64,000 nucleotides of DNA from Paraflavitalea sp. CAU 1676 (GTDB lineage: Bacteria; Bacteroidota; Bacteroidia; Chitinophagales; Chitinophagaceae): contig NZ_JARHUJ010000005.1 in NCBI RefSeq assembly GCF_029223285.1, forward strand, positions 62,001-126,000, read 5' to 3'. The first letter of the stretch is position 1, and each line of letters starts with the position of its first letter. The notes under the pieces were generated by a model. The model saw only the letters and a list, made by a program, of their open reading frames with translations, was not told the origin of the DNA and did no database searches. Shown in pieces: positions 50,148-61,142 of this stretch. The position numbers and the translations under genes were made by a program.

Positions 50148-53100
50148 ATGAGAGTTATGAACAAAAGACAACTTTTGTGCCGCCTGCTGCTATTCTTCCT
50201 GGCACTTGTCGTTCAACAACAAGGTATCGCACAAACAAAAAAGATCAGCGGTACCGTTAAAGACGAGAAAGGAGCTCCTATCGTTGGAGCCTCTGTGTCG
50301 GCCATCAAAGCCGGCAGCCCTTCCATTGGCGTTGCTACCGACGGACAGGGTAATTTCTCCTTTACGATCGATGCTTCCTATAAAACATTATCCATAAGTG
50401 GTGTTGGTTATGCACCACTGGAAGTATCCATTGGCGGAAAAACGGTCTTCGCCGTTGCACTGCAAAGCAGTGAGGCGGTTGACCTCAGCGACGTAGTCGT
50501 GGTCGCTTATGGAAAGCAGAAAAAGGCTTCCGTAACGGCCGCCATCAGTACCATCAGCGCCAAGGAGATCGTACAGTCGCCCGTAGCCAATATCAGTAAC
50601 TCATTGGCCGGCCGCTTACCGGGTTTGATTTCGGTACAAGGCACCGGTAAACCAGGCGCCGATGCCTCTGCCATTTATATCCGGGGTATTGGTACCTACA
50701 CCGGTAATACCGCTCCCCTGATCATGCTCGACGGTATTGTGCGGGACACTTACAATGATATCGACCCTAACGAGATCGAAAGTATCAGTATCCTCAAAGA
50801 CGCCTCTGCCACGGCCGTGTTTGGTGTGCGTGGTGCAAACGGGGTGATCCTGATCACCACCAAGCGTGGTAAAGAAGGTACGCCCAAGATCAGTGCAACT
50901 GTTCAAAGCGCCTTCAACCAGTTTACCAGGATGCCAAACTACGTTAACTCGTACCAGTACGCCACCCTGCGCAACGAGCAGATCTTCGAAACCTATTGGC
51001 AACAACATGCCAACGACAACGATGTTTACAACCAACCGGATGGCTGGTCAAAGTTCGTAGAGAAGAGAAAGACGGGCTATGCCCCTCAATATTCCGACGA
51101 GGACCTGAAGTATTATCAAAACGCCCATACGCCTACATTGGCCGATGGTTCCAAGAACCCTTATTACGATCCTTATTTCCACCCCGACCAGGATTGGCAA
51201 AGCCACATATATAAAGATGTAGCCCCTCAAACCCAGGCCAACGTAAACGTAACCGGTGGCACCAAGGGGATGAAGTACTTCATCTCGGCCGGTTATTTAT
51301 CACAAAGAGGTTTGTTCAAGACGGATTATATGCCTTTCTCCAAAGAATTGGACTACAGAAAGGATCGGTATAACCTGAGAGGTAATTTCGATTTCACGGT
51401 GACGGAGAATCTCAAGGTATCCCTGGATATCGGAACCCAGTTCGTGCAGGTTTCCGGTATGAACAACGACGGATACAACTATGAGAAGAACCTGATGTGG
51501 ACCAACCCCATGGGTTCGCCTGGTTATATTGATGGTAAGTTTGCGTTCATTTGGCAAAGGGAGGCTGAACAGTTTAACCCGCTGTACAGCCTGGCTATGC
51601 GCAACGCGTATAATATCAACAACAGCAGCTTACTGAATTCAGCGCTCAATATCACGCATAAGCTGGATTTCATCACGAAAGGACTTACTGTAAACGTCAA
51701 GGGCTCTTACGATAGCTATTTCGCCAGCGCGTCTGGTGGCCAGTCGTTCCCCGTAAAGTGGGCTGTACGTGAAAATCCTAATGGCGATAAGCTGAACCCG
51801 ATCTGGGTGCAGCTGAACAATGAGGCGCCTTCTCAACGCTGGGCAAACTGGTACGACTATAAATGGCGTACATGGTATGCCGAGGCCGCGCTGAACTACA
51901 ACCGCACTTTTGGCGATCATACGATTACCGGTTTGGCCATGGGCAACCTGAGTAAGCGATTCGACCCCAACTATCAGTTTAGCCTTCCGCACGCCTACCA
52001 GAGTCTCGTGGGCCGTGCTACCTACGCTTACAAAGGAAAATACCTGGCAGAGTTCAACGTAGGCTACAACGGTTCTGAGAACTTCCCCGAAGGACGTCGC
52101 TTTGCATTCTTCCCCGCTTATTCATTGGGTTGGATCGTCAGCAAAGAAGATTTCTTCCCGGCAAATGATTTTGTTACTTTCTTCAAAATAAGAGGGTCTG
52201 TAGGTAAAGTAGGTAATGACATCGTCGGGGTAAATAACAGCGGTACAGGCAGTCAGCGCTTCCTCTACCTGCCCGATGTGTGGGCCTATAACAGCTCCAC
52301 GATGCAGGGGTATTATTTTGGTCAGAACGGCTCCAACCGCACTTATGTACAGGGAGCTTATGAAAGCAGGTTGGGTAACAGCCTGGTAACCTGGGAAACG
52401 GCTCAGAAAGCCAATCTTGGTTTCATCGCAAACTTTTGGAAAGATAAGATCACTGCAGAAGTTGACATCTGGAATGAAGACAGGTCGGGCATCTTAGACA
52501 AAAGAGGAACGGTGCCGGGCATTGTAGCCGCCGATCTGCCTTTTTATAACTTAGGCAGAGTAAAGAACTGGGGTACTGAACTGGATCTTAGTTACCGCGA
52601 TAAAATTGGCAAGAACTTCAACTTCTGGATAAAGGGAAATATCGGTACCAACCAGAACAAGATCGTATTCAAGGACGAGGCTATCCCTACAGGATTGGAG
52701 TACCAGGCCGAAACCGGCAAACCCATCCGCCAGGGTTCCTATTTACAAGCCGAAGGTTTGTATACTTCCTGGGCCGACTTGTATGAAGTGGATGCCAATA
52801 AGAATCCTATCCTTAGTAAACCGGTACTTGCCAAAGGCCCCGATGGCAAAACCTATAAAAATGCAGGTGGTCAGGATGTTTATCAGCGTGACCTCACTTT
52901 CAGCAATGTTCCATTACAGCCTGGTGATGTTAAGATCAAGGACATCAACTTCGATGGAGTGATCGATAACCGGGATTATAAGAGATCCGGTTATACCTCT
53001 ATACCAAGGGCTACCTGGGGGATATCCTTCGGCTTCAACTATAAAGGGTTTGATATGTCGGTATTGTTCCAGGGTGCTACCGGGGTAGCAGCCAACCCAA

Positions 53101-53477
53101 TGCCTGCCACCAATCTCCATTTCAACGGTACTACCGAAGCGTTATTTGAAGTAGACTGGACCCGTTTCACCCAGGAGCGTTATGCAGCCGGCGAAGACAT
53201 CAACTTCCCCATCGCTGCGTATAACCGCCAGGCTTACCGCAATACGTACTTCAATCTCAATACCTCTTATGTGCGCCTGAAGAACGTAGAGGTGGGTTAC
53301 ACTTTCCAACGTGGTTTCCTGAGTAAACTGGGTGTTGGCGCTGTTCGTGTATATGCCAACGGATTCAACCTCTATACCTGGAATCAGAACAAGATCTGGG
53401 GCGACCCCGAGAATATGGGCTTTATGGGTTATCCGCTCACCCGTACTTACAATGCCGGTATCAATGTTGGATTTTAA
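50148..53477 (+). CDS. SusC/RagA-family TonB-dependent outer-membrane protein
   Basis: 1109 residues. A signal peptide (LLFFLALVVQQQGIAQ) is followed by a carboxypeptidase-D-like regulatory domain (about 32-112: ISGTVKDEKGAPIVGASVS). A TonB box-like DLSDVVVVAYG leads into the plug (SISILKDASATAVFGVRGANGVILITTKRG region) and then the 22-strand barrel, ending with the usual aromatic residue (NAGINVGF). It imports oligosaccharides or peptides with the SusD protein encoded 25 bases downstream. First gene of the glycan operon; ATG 50148 or 50157 may be used. Confidence 0.95.
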   Translation: MRVMNKRQLLCRLLLFFLALVVQQQGIAQTKKISGTVKDEKGAPIVGASVSAIKAGSPSIGVATDGQGNFSFTIDASYKTLSISGVGYAPLEVSIGGKTVFAVALQSSEAVDLSDVVVVAYGKQKKASVTAAISTISAKEIVQSPVANISNSLAGRLPGLISVQGTGKPGADASAIYIRGIGTYTGNTAPLIMLDGIVRDTYNDIDPNEIESISILKDASATAVFGVRGANGVILITTKRGKEGTPKISATVQSAFNQFTRMPNYVNSYQYATLRNEQIFETYWQQHANDNDVYNQPDGWSKFVEKRKTGYAPQYSDEDLKYYQNAHTPTLADGSKNPYYDPYFHPDQDWQSHIYKDVAPQTQANVNVTGGTKGMKYFISAGYLSQRGLFKTDYMPFSKELDYRKDRYNLRGNFDFTVTENLKVSLDIGTQFVQVSGMNNDGYNYEKNLMWTNPMGSPGYIDGKFAFIWQREAEQFNPLYSLAMRNAYNINNSSLLNSALNITHKLDFITKGLTVNVKGSYDSYFASASGGQSFPVKWAVRENPNGDKLNPIWVQLNNEAPSQRWANWYDYKWRTWYAEAALNYNRTFGDHTITGLAMGNLSKRFDPNYQFSLPHAYQSLVGRATYAYKGKYLAEFNVGYNGSENFPEGRRFAFFPAYSLGWIVSKEDFFPANDFVTFFKIRGSVGKVGNDIVGVNNSGTGSQRFLYLPDVWAYNSSTMQGYYFGQNGSNRTYVQGAYESRLGNSLVTWETAQKANLGFIANFWKDKITAEVDIWNEDRSGILDKRGTVPGIVAADLPFYNLGRVKNWGTELDLSYRDKIGKNFNFWIKGNIGTNQNKIVFKDEAIPTGLEYQAETGKPIRQGSYLQAEGLYTSWADLYEVDANKNPILSKPVLAKGPDGKTYKNAGGQDVYQRDLTFSNVPLQPGDVKIKDINFDGVIDNRDYKRSGYTSIPRATWGISFGFNYKGFDMSVLFQGATGVAANPMPATNLHFNGTTEALFEVDWTRFTQERYAAGEDINFPIAAYNRQAYRNTYFNLNTSYVRLKNVEVGYTFQRGFLSKLGVGAVRVYANGFNLYTWNQNKIWGDPENMGFMGYPLTRTYNAGINVGF

Positions 53478-53502
53478 TTGCTGAACAGAAAAAAGTAAAA
53501 CA

Positions 53503-55428
53503 ATGAAAAGACTTTATATACCTCATCTGCTGATTGCCGGTCTGATGACGGCAGGCATGATGTCAAGTTGTAAAAAAGACTTCCTCGAAAAACCAAAAGG
53601 TGGTGACATTACCGTCGACACCATTTTCCACACCCTGCGGCAGGCTCAATACGCCGTAGCGGATATGTACAACTGGAGTATCCCAACCGGGTTTGTCATG
53701 AACAACTCGGCCGATAGCCGCGAAGATGTACTGACCGACCAGGTACACCTCTTGCTGCCCGGCGCCAACTGGGTGGCCGGTAACCTCAACTATCAATATT
53801 ATGTAGCCGGTGGTATGGGACCCACATCCAGTATCGACCGAGGGCCCATTACAACGCGCGGCAACACCGCAGCTTCAGCCTTTGTAGGCTGGTACAAAGC
53901 GGTTCGCAAGGCCAACCTCGTATTGAAGAACATCGATAAGGTGACGGACGCGCCTGCAGAGTGGAAATCCGATGTGAAAGCACAGGCTTTGTTTTGCCGT
54001 ACGATGGCCCATTACAGCGCCTTCCGCTTATATGGCGGCGTTCCCATTGTATCGGAGGTATTGGATGGCGAAGGAAAGATCGACATTCCCCGGGCATCCA
54101 TTCAATCACTGGTAGATACGCTGGTAAAATGGTGTGATGCCGCTGCCGCTGCATTACCGCCCACCAGGGCTTCCAACGATTATGGAAAAGTAACCAGCCT
54201 GGCCGCGCTGGCGCTGAAGGCAAGGATCTTATTGTATGCTGCCAGCCCCCTCTACAATACACCCGAACACATGAAAGCGGCCATCAACGGCGCTCGCTTT
54301 GGTGATGGCAGGGATACGTTACTAGCTTACGCTTCTTACAGCAAAGAGCGTTGGAAGAGGGCTGCCGATGCCGCCAAAGCGGTGATCGATGCAGCACCTG
54401 CATCAGGTGTTTCCTTGTACAACACCGGCAAGGCCACTACAACGACAAAAACCGATAACTATGCCGGTTTGGGCGATTACGAAGCCGTATTCAACAACGT
54501 ATTCGGAACTGCCGGTACTTATGGCAACCCCGAAATGATCCTGGTGAATACCTACAACCAGAACGATCCCAACCGCAACGGCTGGGCCGACTGGGGCCGT
54601 TACAACTCCTCCAAAGTGCGTATGCAGGAATGGGGCGCCAAGAACAATGTACCCGTTGAGTTCCTGCAGCAGTATGAAAAAAGAGATGGCACCAAGTGGA
54701 CAGCTACGCCCACCGGTACCGATTTCAAAGCTTACTTCGAAGGCCTCAACCTCGACCCCCGCGCGTATCAATCACTCGCCTGGGGTGGTCAATGGTTCAA
54801 TGGCGGTAAAACCTTCCTCGCCTACTACAAGGCTTCTTCCGACAATGCTTATGTAAAAGGCAGGCTGGCAGATGATACCAATGCCGGCGATAACATGGGT
54901 AGTGCCGTAGAATGCGCCAAGTTCATTGCCCGCGTCGATAACAACAACGACGCTCACTTTGCCTGGCCCGTATTCCGCCTCGCAGAATTCTATTTGAGCT
55001 ATGCAGAAGCGTTGAATGAATATGAAAGTCCAACGGCCGAATCTTTCAAATACTTAAACGACATCAGGCGTCGTGCGGGCATGCCCGATAAAGATGCCAC
55101 CATACTGCCCGATCAGGCTGCCTTCAGAACCGCTATTCAAAATGAGCGCACTGTAGAGCTGGCTTTTGAAGACCACCGCTACAACGACCTGCATCGCTGG
55201 TTAACTGCCCATGTTGTATTGAACAAGGCATTCAATGGATTTGCCGTAACCGCTTCTACAAATGGCGTTACACCAAAACCAACCAATCCATTCCTGAACT
55301 GGAACCTCGTTTCGTATGGTACAAGAACATTCCCTGCCAGGTATTACTATGTACCATTCCCTTATTCGGAAACGAGTATGAAGTACCTGGGTGGAAAAGA
55401 CTGGGATGGTCAAAACCCGGGATGGTAA
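53503..55428 (+). CDS. SusD/RagB-family outer-membrane glycan-binding lipoprotein
   Basis: 641 residues. The lipobox is SSCKKDFLEKP (Cys about residue 23). The SusD fold follows: N-terminal TPR-like helices (YAVADMYNWSIPTGFV, AFVGWYKAVRKANLVLKNID), FRLYGGVPIVSEVLDG, ALALKARILLYAASPLYN, and the C-terminal FRLAEFYLSYAEALNEYESP with NERTVELAFEDHRYNDLHRW. It is the surface lid of the SusC channel encoded immediately upstream. It is longer than the usual 500-600 residues. Confidence 0.95.
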   Translation: MKRLYIPHLLIAGLMTAGMMSSCKKDFLEKPKGGDITVDTIFHTLRQAQYAVADMYNWSIPTGFVMNNSADSREDVLTDQVHLLLPGANWVAGNLNYQYYVAGGMGPTSSIDRGPITTRGNTAASAFVGWYKAVRKANLVLKNIDKVTDAPAEWKSDVKAQALFCRTMAHYSAFRLYGGVPIVSEVLDGEGKIDIPRASIQSLVDTLVKWCDAAAAALPPTRASNDYGKVTSLAALALKARILLYAASPLYNTPEHMKAAINGARFGDGRDTLLAYASYSKERWKRAADAAKAVIDAAPASGVSLYNTGKATTTTKTDNYAGLGDYEAVFNNVFGTAGTYGNPEMILVNTYNQNDPNRNGWADWGRYNSSKVRMQEWGAKNNVPVEFLQQYEKRDGTKWTATPTGTDFKAYFEGLNLDPRAYQSLAWGGQWFNGGKTFLAYYKASSDNAYVKGRLADDTNAGDNMGSAVECAKFIARVDNNNDAHFAWPVFRLAEFYLSYAEALNEYESPTAESFKYLNDIRRRAGMPDKDATILPDQAAFRTAIQNERTVELAFEDHRYNDLHRWLTAHVVLNKAFNGFAVTASTNGVTPKPTNPFLNWNLVSYGTRTFPARYYYVPFPYSETSMKYLGGKDWDGQNPGW

Positions 55429-55461
55429 CAACTGCTTATTTGAAAGATTAACCTGAAAACA

Positions 55462-58311
55462 ATGAAATATAAAAATATAAGTCTTGCTTGCATGGTCTTA
55501 TTGTGCGGGTTCACGGCAACCCAGGCACAATCAACCAATGCCAGCCAACCAGATACTATTGCTATACCCGTGAAGCCAACAGCAGGGTTGGTTGACCAGG
55601 GACTGCGGAGCGAACAAAGCTGGAGAACCACCGGCGCCATTTTCACCATCACCGGCGAAGAGTTGGCACGCACCAATGCGGGCAACTTACTGAATACCTT
55701 ACAGGGAAGAATTCCAGGGTTAACCGTTACTACAGGATCCGGTGAGCCCGGGTACGATAACCCCACCTTATACCTGCGTGGACAAAGCAGCTGGAACGTG
55801 GCCGGTAATGCGATCGCCATTTACCTCGATGGATTCCAGGTAGATCTTAACGCCCTGCAGGCCCTTTCGCCTTTCGAGATAGAAACCATTTCGCTGTTGA
55901 AGGATGCCGCTGCGCTTGCTATCTATGGATTTGACGGCGGTGCCGGCGTATTGAGCGTGCGTACTAAAGAAGGTACTACGTATGGCAAAACGAAGATAGA
56001 AGTGAATGCCCGTTACGGCAACCTGCGCCCCATTGCCATGCCCAAAGTAATGGACGCGTACGGATACGTGACAGCCTATAATAATGCATTGAGGAATGAT
56101 GGGTTACCCATTAAATACTCTAACCCCGAACTGTACAAGGCCAAAGACGATCCTTTTCACCCCAACGTGAACTGGTATGATAAGATGTTGAACAATAGCT
56201 CGGCCACCCAGGATTACAGTTTATCCTTCCGCGGCGGTAACAGCAAAGCCCGCTTCTTTGTATTGGGTGGTTATACCGATTTCACCGGCGCCTATAAAAA
56301 TGCCGACGCCGTCAGCGAGGATAATGGCACCAATGCCCGTTACAAGCGGCTTAACCTGCGGGCGAACGTGAATGTGCAGGCCAGCAAGAACCTGTCTATA
56401 AAAGCAACCATTTCCGGTATTACCGAAGACCGCTATACGCCATCGGGTTTTACAGCTTCTTCCGTGTTCAGCAACCTGCTGCGTATACCAGCTGCTGCTT
56501 TCCCCGTCAAGAACCTGAATGGTACCTGGGGCAATAACGGGGTGTACAATTTCAACCCGGTACAGTTGTTAAGGCAGAATGGTATCTATAATTCGCACAC
56601 CAGAAGTCTGGGAACCAACCTGAGTTTTACCCAACGACTGGATGTCATTACTAAAGGCTTATCGCTCAATGGCGGTATATCATATAGTAACCTGTACACT
56701 GGTGTGTATGACAAGCGTTTTGCCGTACCTTCTTATGAAGTAACCAAAGACGCTTTCGATAACCCGGTGATCGACGCCAGCGGCAATGTCGTGTACAAAG
56801 TACTCGGCGCCGTAAGCCAGTCTATCAGTGACGGCGGCAACGCGCACTGGAACAGGAATAATATACAGCTTGGATTTAACTATGAGAATACCTTCGGCAA
56901 ACATACCGTTACCGGCATGTTGCAGGTAAACCGTTCTTCTTACGATCATGACGGACAAACCTATGCTGTTGTTGAGCAGGGATTGCGTGGTGCCTTTACA
57001 TATGATTATGATCAGAAATACGTTGCCGACCTTTCATTCTCGTATGCCGGTTCGGGCGATTTTGAAGAAGGCAAACGTTATGGCGTGTTCCCCGCATTGG
57101 GCCTCGGCTGGATAGCCAGCAAAGAGTCGTTCCTGGCCAATAACAAAGTGATCAGCTTCCTTAAGGTAAGAGGTTCAGTGGGTATCACAGGCAGTACCAA
57201 CGAAGACTACCGATTCCTGTTCGAAAGATGGGGTATTGGCGGCAATGGTATCATCCTTGGCACCAACAATGCTACACTCGCTGGCCGCAGTGAAGGTGCT
57301 TACCCCAACTCCAACTTTACCTGGGAAGAGAAGAAGTCGGCAAACTTTGGAATTGAACTTACCCTGCTGCATAAGTTGAATGCTACCATCGATGTGTTTA
57401 CTGAAAAACGCACTGGTGTGTTGGAAGCTCCGGTGAATATCCCCGCCTATGCAGGTCTCGACCTCAGGAACACCAATAGTGGTGAAGTAGTAAACAAAGG
57501 CGTTGAAATAGCGCTGCAATACCGCGACAAAACCAAGAGCGATTTTGAATATTATGGAGGTGCTTCATTTTCCTTCGCCCGCAACGAGATCACGAAAAGG
57601 GCCGAAGATGCACAGCCTTTCGAATACCTGTACGCTAAAGGTTACCGGATCGGCCAGTTCAGGGGTTTGCAAAGCGCCGGGTTCTATCAGACTTCCGATT
57701 TCGATGCCAGCGGTAATCTGGTGAAGGGCGTTGCAAAGTCGACCTACGGCCCGGTGCGCCCCGGCGACTTGAAGTATGTAGACGTGAATAGCGACGGTGT
57801 TATCAACGACTACGATAAAACACCCCTGAAATTTGCGAAACTGCCCGAAATAACCCTGGGTTTCAATGTAGGTTTCAAATATGCCGGCTTCGATATCGAT
57901 GCCTTCGTACAGGGAGTAATGAACAGAACGGTTAGCCTGCTGGATGATGCATTCGACTATACGCATCCCCTGGCCAACAACAGCAACATTACAGCTTTCT
58001 CCAACAATCCCTGGACGCCCGAAACTGCCAATACCGCTACCTCACCCCGGTTGTCGACCCTGTCCAACAGCAACAACAACCAGCAGGCTGAATTCTGGTT
58101 GCGTGATGGTAGTTTCTTCAAGTTGCGCAGCATCGAACTGGGTTATACAATTCCCGCAAAAGGATTCCTGCGGAAGTTCGAAATACTCAGGGTATATGTA
58201 AGTGGTAATAACCTGTTGAGCACAGAGATCGATGGGCTCGAGCCGGAAAGACTTTCCATGGGCTACCCATTGATGAAGACAGTGACAGCCGGTGTTAAAG
58301 TGAAATTTTAG
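55462..58311 (+). CDS. SusC/RagA-family TonB-dependent outer-membrane protein, second copy
   Basis: 949 residues. A signal peptide ends in TATQAQ. Unlike the first SusC it has no carboxypeptidase-like N-terminal domain; only about 40 residues separate the signal from the plug (NLLNTLQGRIPGLTV, LYLRGQSSWNVAGNAIAIYLDGFQ, ISLLKDAAALAIYGFDGGAG). The barrel ends with Phe (AGVKVKF). It lies 33 bases after the first SusD gene and 24 bases before the second SusD gene, so all four are in one operon. Confidence 0.94.
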   Translation: MKYKNISLACMVLLCGFTATQAQSTNASQPDTIAIPVKPTAGLVDQGLRSEQSWRTTGAIFTITGEELARTNAGNLLNTLQGRIPGLTVTTGSGEPGYDNPTLYLRGQSSWNVAGNAIAIYLDGFQVDLNALQALSPFEIETISLLKDAAALAIYGFDGGAGVLSVRTKEGTTYGKTKIEVNARYGNLRPIAMPKVMDAYGYVTAYNNALRNDGLPIKYSNPELYKAKDDPFHPNVNWYDKMLNNSSATQDYSLSFRGGNSKARFFVLGGYTDFTGAYKNADAVSEDNGTNARYKRLNLRANVNVQASKNLSIKATISGITEDRYTPSGFTASSVFSNLLRIPAAAFPVKNLNGTWGNNGVYNFNPVQLLRQNGIYNSHTRSLGTNLSFTQRLDVITKGLSLNGGISYSNLYTGVYDKRFAVPSYEVTKDAFDNPVIDASGNVVYKVLGAVSQSISDGGNAHWNRNNIQLGFNYENTFGKHTVTGMLQVNRSSYDHDGQTYAVVEQGLRGAFTYDYDQKYVADLSFSYAGSGDFEEGKRYGVFPALGLGWIASKESFLANNKVISFLKVRGSVGITGSTNEDYRFLFERWGIGGNGIILGTNNATLAGRSEGAYPNSNFTWEEKKSANFGIELTLLHKLNATIDVFTEKRTGVLEAPVNIPAYAGLDLRNTNSGEVVNKGVEIALQYRDKTKSDFEYYGGASFSFARNEITKRAEDAQPFEYLYAKGYRIGQFRGLQSAGFYQTSDFDASGNLVKGVAKSTYGPVRPGDLKYVDVNSDGVINDYDKTPLKFAKLPEITLGFNVGFKYAGFDIDAFVQGVMNRTVSLLDDAFDYTHPLANNSNITAFSNNPWTPETANTATSPRLSTLSNSNNNQQAEFWLRDGSFFKLRSIELGYTIPAKGFLRKFEILRVYVSGNNLLSTEIDGLEPERLSMGYPLMKTVTAGVKVKF

Positions 58312-58335
58312 TACGAACATTTGAAATCTTACAGG

Positions 58336-60015
58336 ATGAAAAAGACTCATTATATCATCGTTCTCATTATTACGACATGCGGCCTGGCTTCGTGTAAGAA
58401 GGACTTCCTGAATGTGAAGAATATCCCTTCCGATATGACGATAGACCTGATGTACAAAAGATTCGATTACATACAGGGCGTTGTATGGAACGCCTACAGT
58501 TATATGCCGGATGGCTTTGGCTGGATGGATATGGAAGCAGCAACCGACGATGCTTACCATACCAGCGTTAATAACCGTTCCCATACCTTCAATTATGGTG
58601 TGTGGAACCAGTTCGACAATCCCGATGGTACGTGGACTCACAACTTCAATGGCATCTACCAGGCCAACCTGTTCCTGGAGCACAAAGGCGAGGTAGATCT
58701 TTCTTCGCAGGCTAATAGTATCGTGAACAACGATTCTGTGAACTACAAGAAAACAGTGACCAACCTCAAGCTGATGGAAGGCGAATGCTATTTCCTGAAA
58801 GCACTCTTTTACTTTGAGTTGGTAAAACGTTATGGCGGCGTACCCATCATCGACAAGGCTGTCGATTTTAATAAGCCCGCTTCCTGGCAGGGTTTACAGC
58901 GCAATAGCGTCGACGAATGCTTCAAGTATATCGCCTCCCTCTGCGATAAAGCAGCAGTGATCATCCCCGACAGTGTGCGCACCAGCTCGGTAACCAGCTG
59001 GTACGAGTCGGGCAGGGCAACCTATGCGGCGATCAAGTCGTTGAAGGCAAGGGCGCTCCTGTATGCGGCCAGCCCCCTGTACAAAGAAGCCGGTTCGTCT
59101 TATACATGGGCCGATGCCGCGGCGGCAGCCCGTGAGGTGATCGCGATGAACGTATTCGTTCTCGATGGTACCTACGGTAATCTGTTTGGAGCTACCAATT
59201 TTAGCTCTACGGAGTCGATCTTTTTCAGGCGGTATAACGTACAGAATGGTCTCGAAAGGAACAATTTCCCCATCGTATTCGAGAACAGCACTGGCAACAG
59301 CATAACGCCGAGCCAGAACTTTGTAGACGAATTTGAAGTGAAGACAGGCGCAACCTCCGTTCCTTTCGACTGGAGCAACAATGCCCATGCTACGAATCCT
59401 TATGCCAACCGCGATCCCCGTTTAGCAGCTACCGTTATCGCCAATGGTACCTCATTCAAGTCGACCACTATCCAAACCTACTTTGGTGGTAATAGCGGCT
59501 TGCCCAAGCTGAACGCCACTAAAACTGGTTACTATTTGTCGAAGTATGTGAACCCGACGGTCGACCTGCTCAACAATACCACCACACAACATCAGTGGTT
59601 GTATATCCGTTACGCGGAAATCCTCCTGAACTATGCAGAAGCGATGTACAACGCCTATGGCCCTACCGGCGATCCGCTGAACTACGGCATGACGGCCCTG
59701 CAGGCCATCAACAGGGTAAGAACACGCGCTACCATGCCCAACCTGGCTACTGTGACTGCCGATGCCATTGTGCACGAGCGCCGGGTAGAACTGGGCTTTG
59801 AAGGACACCGCTGGTGGGATATCCGCAGGTGGAAACAGGGAAGTGTATTCGCAAATCCCGTGAAGAGCATCTCCATCGCACTTAACGGATCCAACTTTGT
59901 TTACACGCCCACCAAACTGGAGGACCGTGTATACGATCAAACTAAAATGACCTGGTATCCCATTCCGCAAAGTGAGATTGCCAAAACCGGTTGGACCCAA
60001 AACACCGGCTGGTAA
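58336..60015 (+). CDS. SusD/RagB-family outer-membrane lipoprotein, second copy
   Basis: 559 residues from ATG 58336; an in-frame TTG at 58321 is rejected. The lipobox is LASCKKDFLNVKN. SusD features are LVKRYGGVPIIDKAVDFNKP, SLKARALLYAASPLYKEAGS, IRYAEILLNYAEAMYNAYGP, and HERRVELGFEGHRWWDIRRW. It pairs with the second SusC. Its end precedes a surface lipoprotein gene by 46 bases. Confidence 0.95.
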   Translation: MKKTHYIIVLIITTCGLASCKKDFLNVKNIPSDMTIDLMYKRFDYIQGVVWNAYSYMPDGFGWMDMEAATDDAYHTSVNNRSHTFNYGVWNQFDNPDGTWTHNFNGIYQANLFLEHKGEVDLSSQANSIVNNDSVNYKKTVTNLKLMEGECYFLKALFYFELVKRYGGVPIIDKAVDFNKPASWQGLQRNSVDECFKYIASLCDKAAVIIPDSVRTSSVTSWYESGRATYAAIKSLKARALLYAASPLYKEAGSSYTWADAAAAAREVIAMNVFVLDGTYGNLFGATNFSSTESIFFRRYNVQNGLERNNFPIVFENSTGNSITPSQNFVDEFEVKTGATSVPFDWSNNAHATNPYANRDPRLAATVIANGTSFKSTTIQTYFGGNSGLPKLNATKTGYYLSKYVNPTVDLLNNTTTQHQWLYIRYAEILLNYAEAMYNAYGPTGDPLNYGMTALQAINRVRTRATMPNLATVTADAIVHERRVELGFEGHRWWDIRRWKQGSVFANPVKSISIALNGSNFVYTPTKLEDRVYDQTKMTWYPIPQSEIAKTGWTQNTGW

Positions 60016-60061
60016 TCAGCTGTCTGTAATGAATATCATAAACACTGCAAATATTATGATC

Positions 60062-60934
60062 ATGAAGTCGTCTAAAAAGATCAACATATTAAAGGCCATT
60101 TGCCCCCTTGCGTTGGGCGCCATGGCCATGGTTGGTTGCCAAAAGGATTCCAACACCGACTATGAGGAGTATGCTCCGGTCGACAGTCTGGTGGCAACAT
60201 TTTCCGTAACGCCTGTACCGGGTAATGACACCAAATTTGTCATCACCAATACTACCAAGGGCGAATTTGTAGGTACGAGATGGGATGTAGGAAAGGGGAG
60301 TGGAGCACTGATGGGCAAAACCTCCGATACTGTATTTTATCCCTTGGCTGGCACGTACGCCATTAAAATGCAGGCACTCGATAAAAGGGGCAAACTGTAC
60401 AGCGCCCCTTCAGTTAACGTAACTACCACGAAGAACGATCCTGCTTATGATAACCTGATCAAAGGCGCCAATATGAATGCCGGCGATGAACAATTCTGGG
60501 GCAAATACGATGCTACCGGCAACAAGATCGTCTGGACCCTGGCCAACAACGCCTATACCGCTACTACCGCTACCAAGCCAGTTACGGCTCAGGTGAATGG
60601 CGGTATGTACCAGGCAGTACAGGTGGTGGCCAATAAGACGTATCGTTTTACCATGAACGTATCTTACGGAGCGCCACAGGATGCCTGGCTGGAGTTGTAT
60701 TTTGGACAGGCAGTCCCCGCAGATGGAAAAGACTATACCGATAACAAGAAGTTGGGATTGATCAACTGGGGCACCTGGACACCTTTCAATGGTTCCAGAA
60801 CCGTAGATATGACGTTTGGCGCCAGCGGTACCATCTATGCGGTGATCAAAGCTGGTTGTAACTCAGCCAATGGACATTTCAGCACGGAAGGCATCAGTAT
60901 AAAGAATGTTGATTTCCGCCGTATCCAGGAATAA
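60062..60934 (+). CDS. PKD-like surface lipoprotein of the glycan locus
   Basis: 290 residues from ATG 60062 (other in-frame ATG codons at 60029 and 60056). The signal ends in the lipobox MVGCQKD. A PKD-like domain comes first (about residues 38-120: FSVTPVPGNDTKFVITNTT, FYPLAGTYAIKMQAL), then a beta-sandwich of about 150 residues that may bind carbohydrate (YRFTMNVSYGAPQDAWLEL). Position and form match the SusE/SusF-type surface glycan-binding proteins. It is the last gene of the SusCD operon and is followed by a bidirectional terminator. Confidence 0.8.
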   Translation: MKSSKKINILKAICPLALGAMAMVGCQKDSNTDYEEYAPVDSLVATFSVTPVPGNDTKFVITNTTKGEFVGTRWDVGKGSGALMGKTSDTVFYPLAGTYAIKMQALDKRGKLYSAPSVNVTTTKNDPAYDNLIKGANMNAGDEQFWGKYDATGNKIVWTLANNAYTATTATKPVTAQVNGGMYQAVQVVANKTYRFTMNVSYGAPQDAWLELYFGQAVPADGKDYTDNKKLGLINWGTWTPFNGSRTVDMTFGASGTIYAVIKAGCNSANGHFSTEGISIKNVDFRRIQE

Positions 60935-61013
60935 CGGTTCAATATAATTTGAAAAACCTATCGGCTCTGATTCGTGCCTGAAGAAACGAAAGAACAAGAG
61001 CATATAAAATGCA

Positions 61014-61041
61014 AAAGCCGCCCCAGGAATGGGGCGGCTTT
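61014..61041. terminator. bidirectional terminator of the glycan locus
   Basis: AAAGCCGCCCC and GGGGCGGCTTT, eleven perfect pairs around AGGAAT, between the convergent lipoprotein and GH89 genes. Confidence 0.88.
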
Positions 61042-61142
61042 GTTGTGTGGCTGCTGCATCGGTTAACAAGCTTAAAGAACATCCAATACAGAGATTCGCA
61101 CAACGACGTTCCGGAGAGCATGGCTGCCAGCCCTCCAATTAT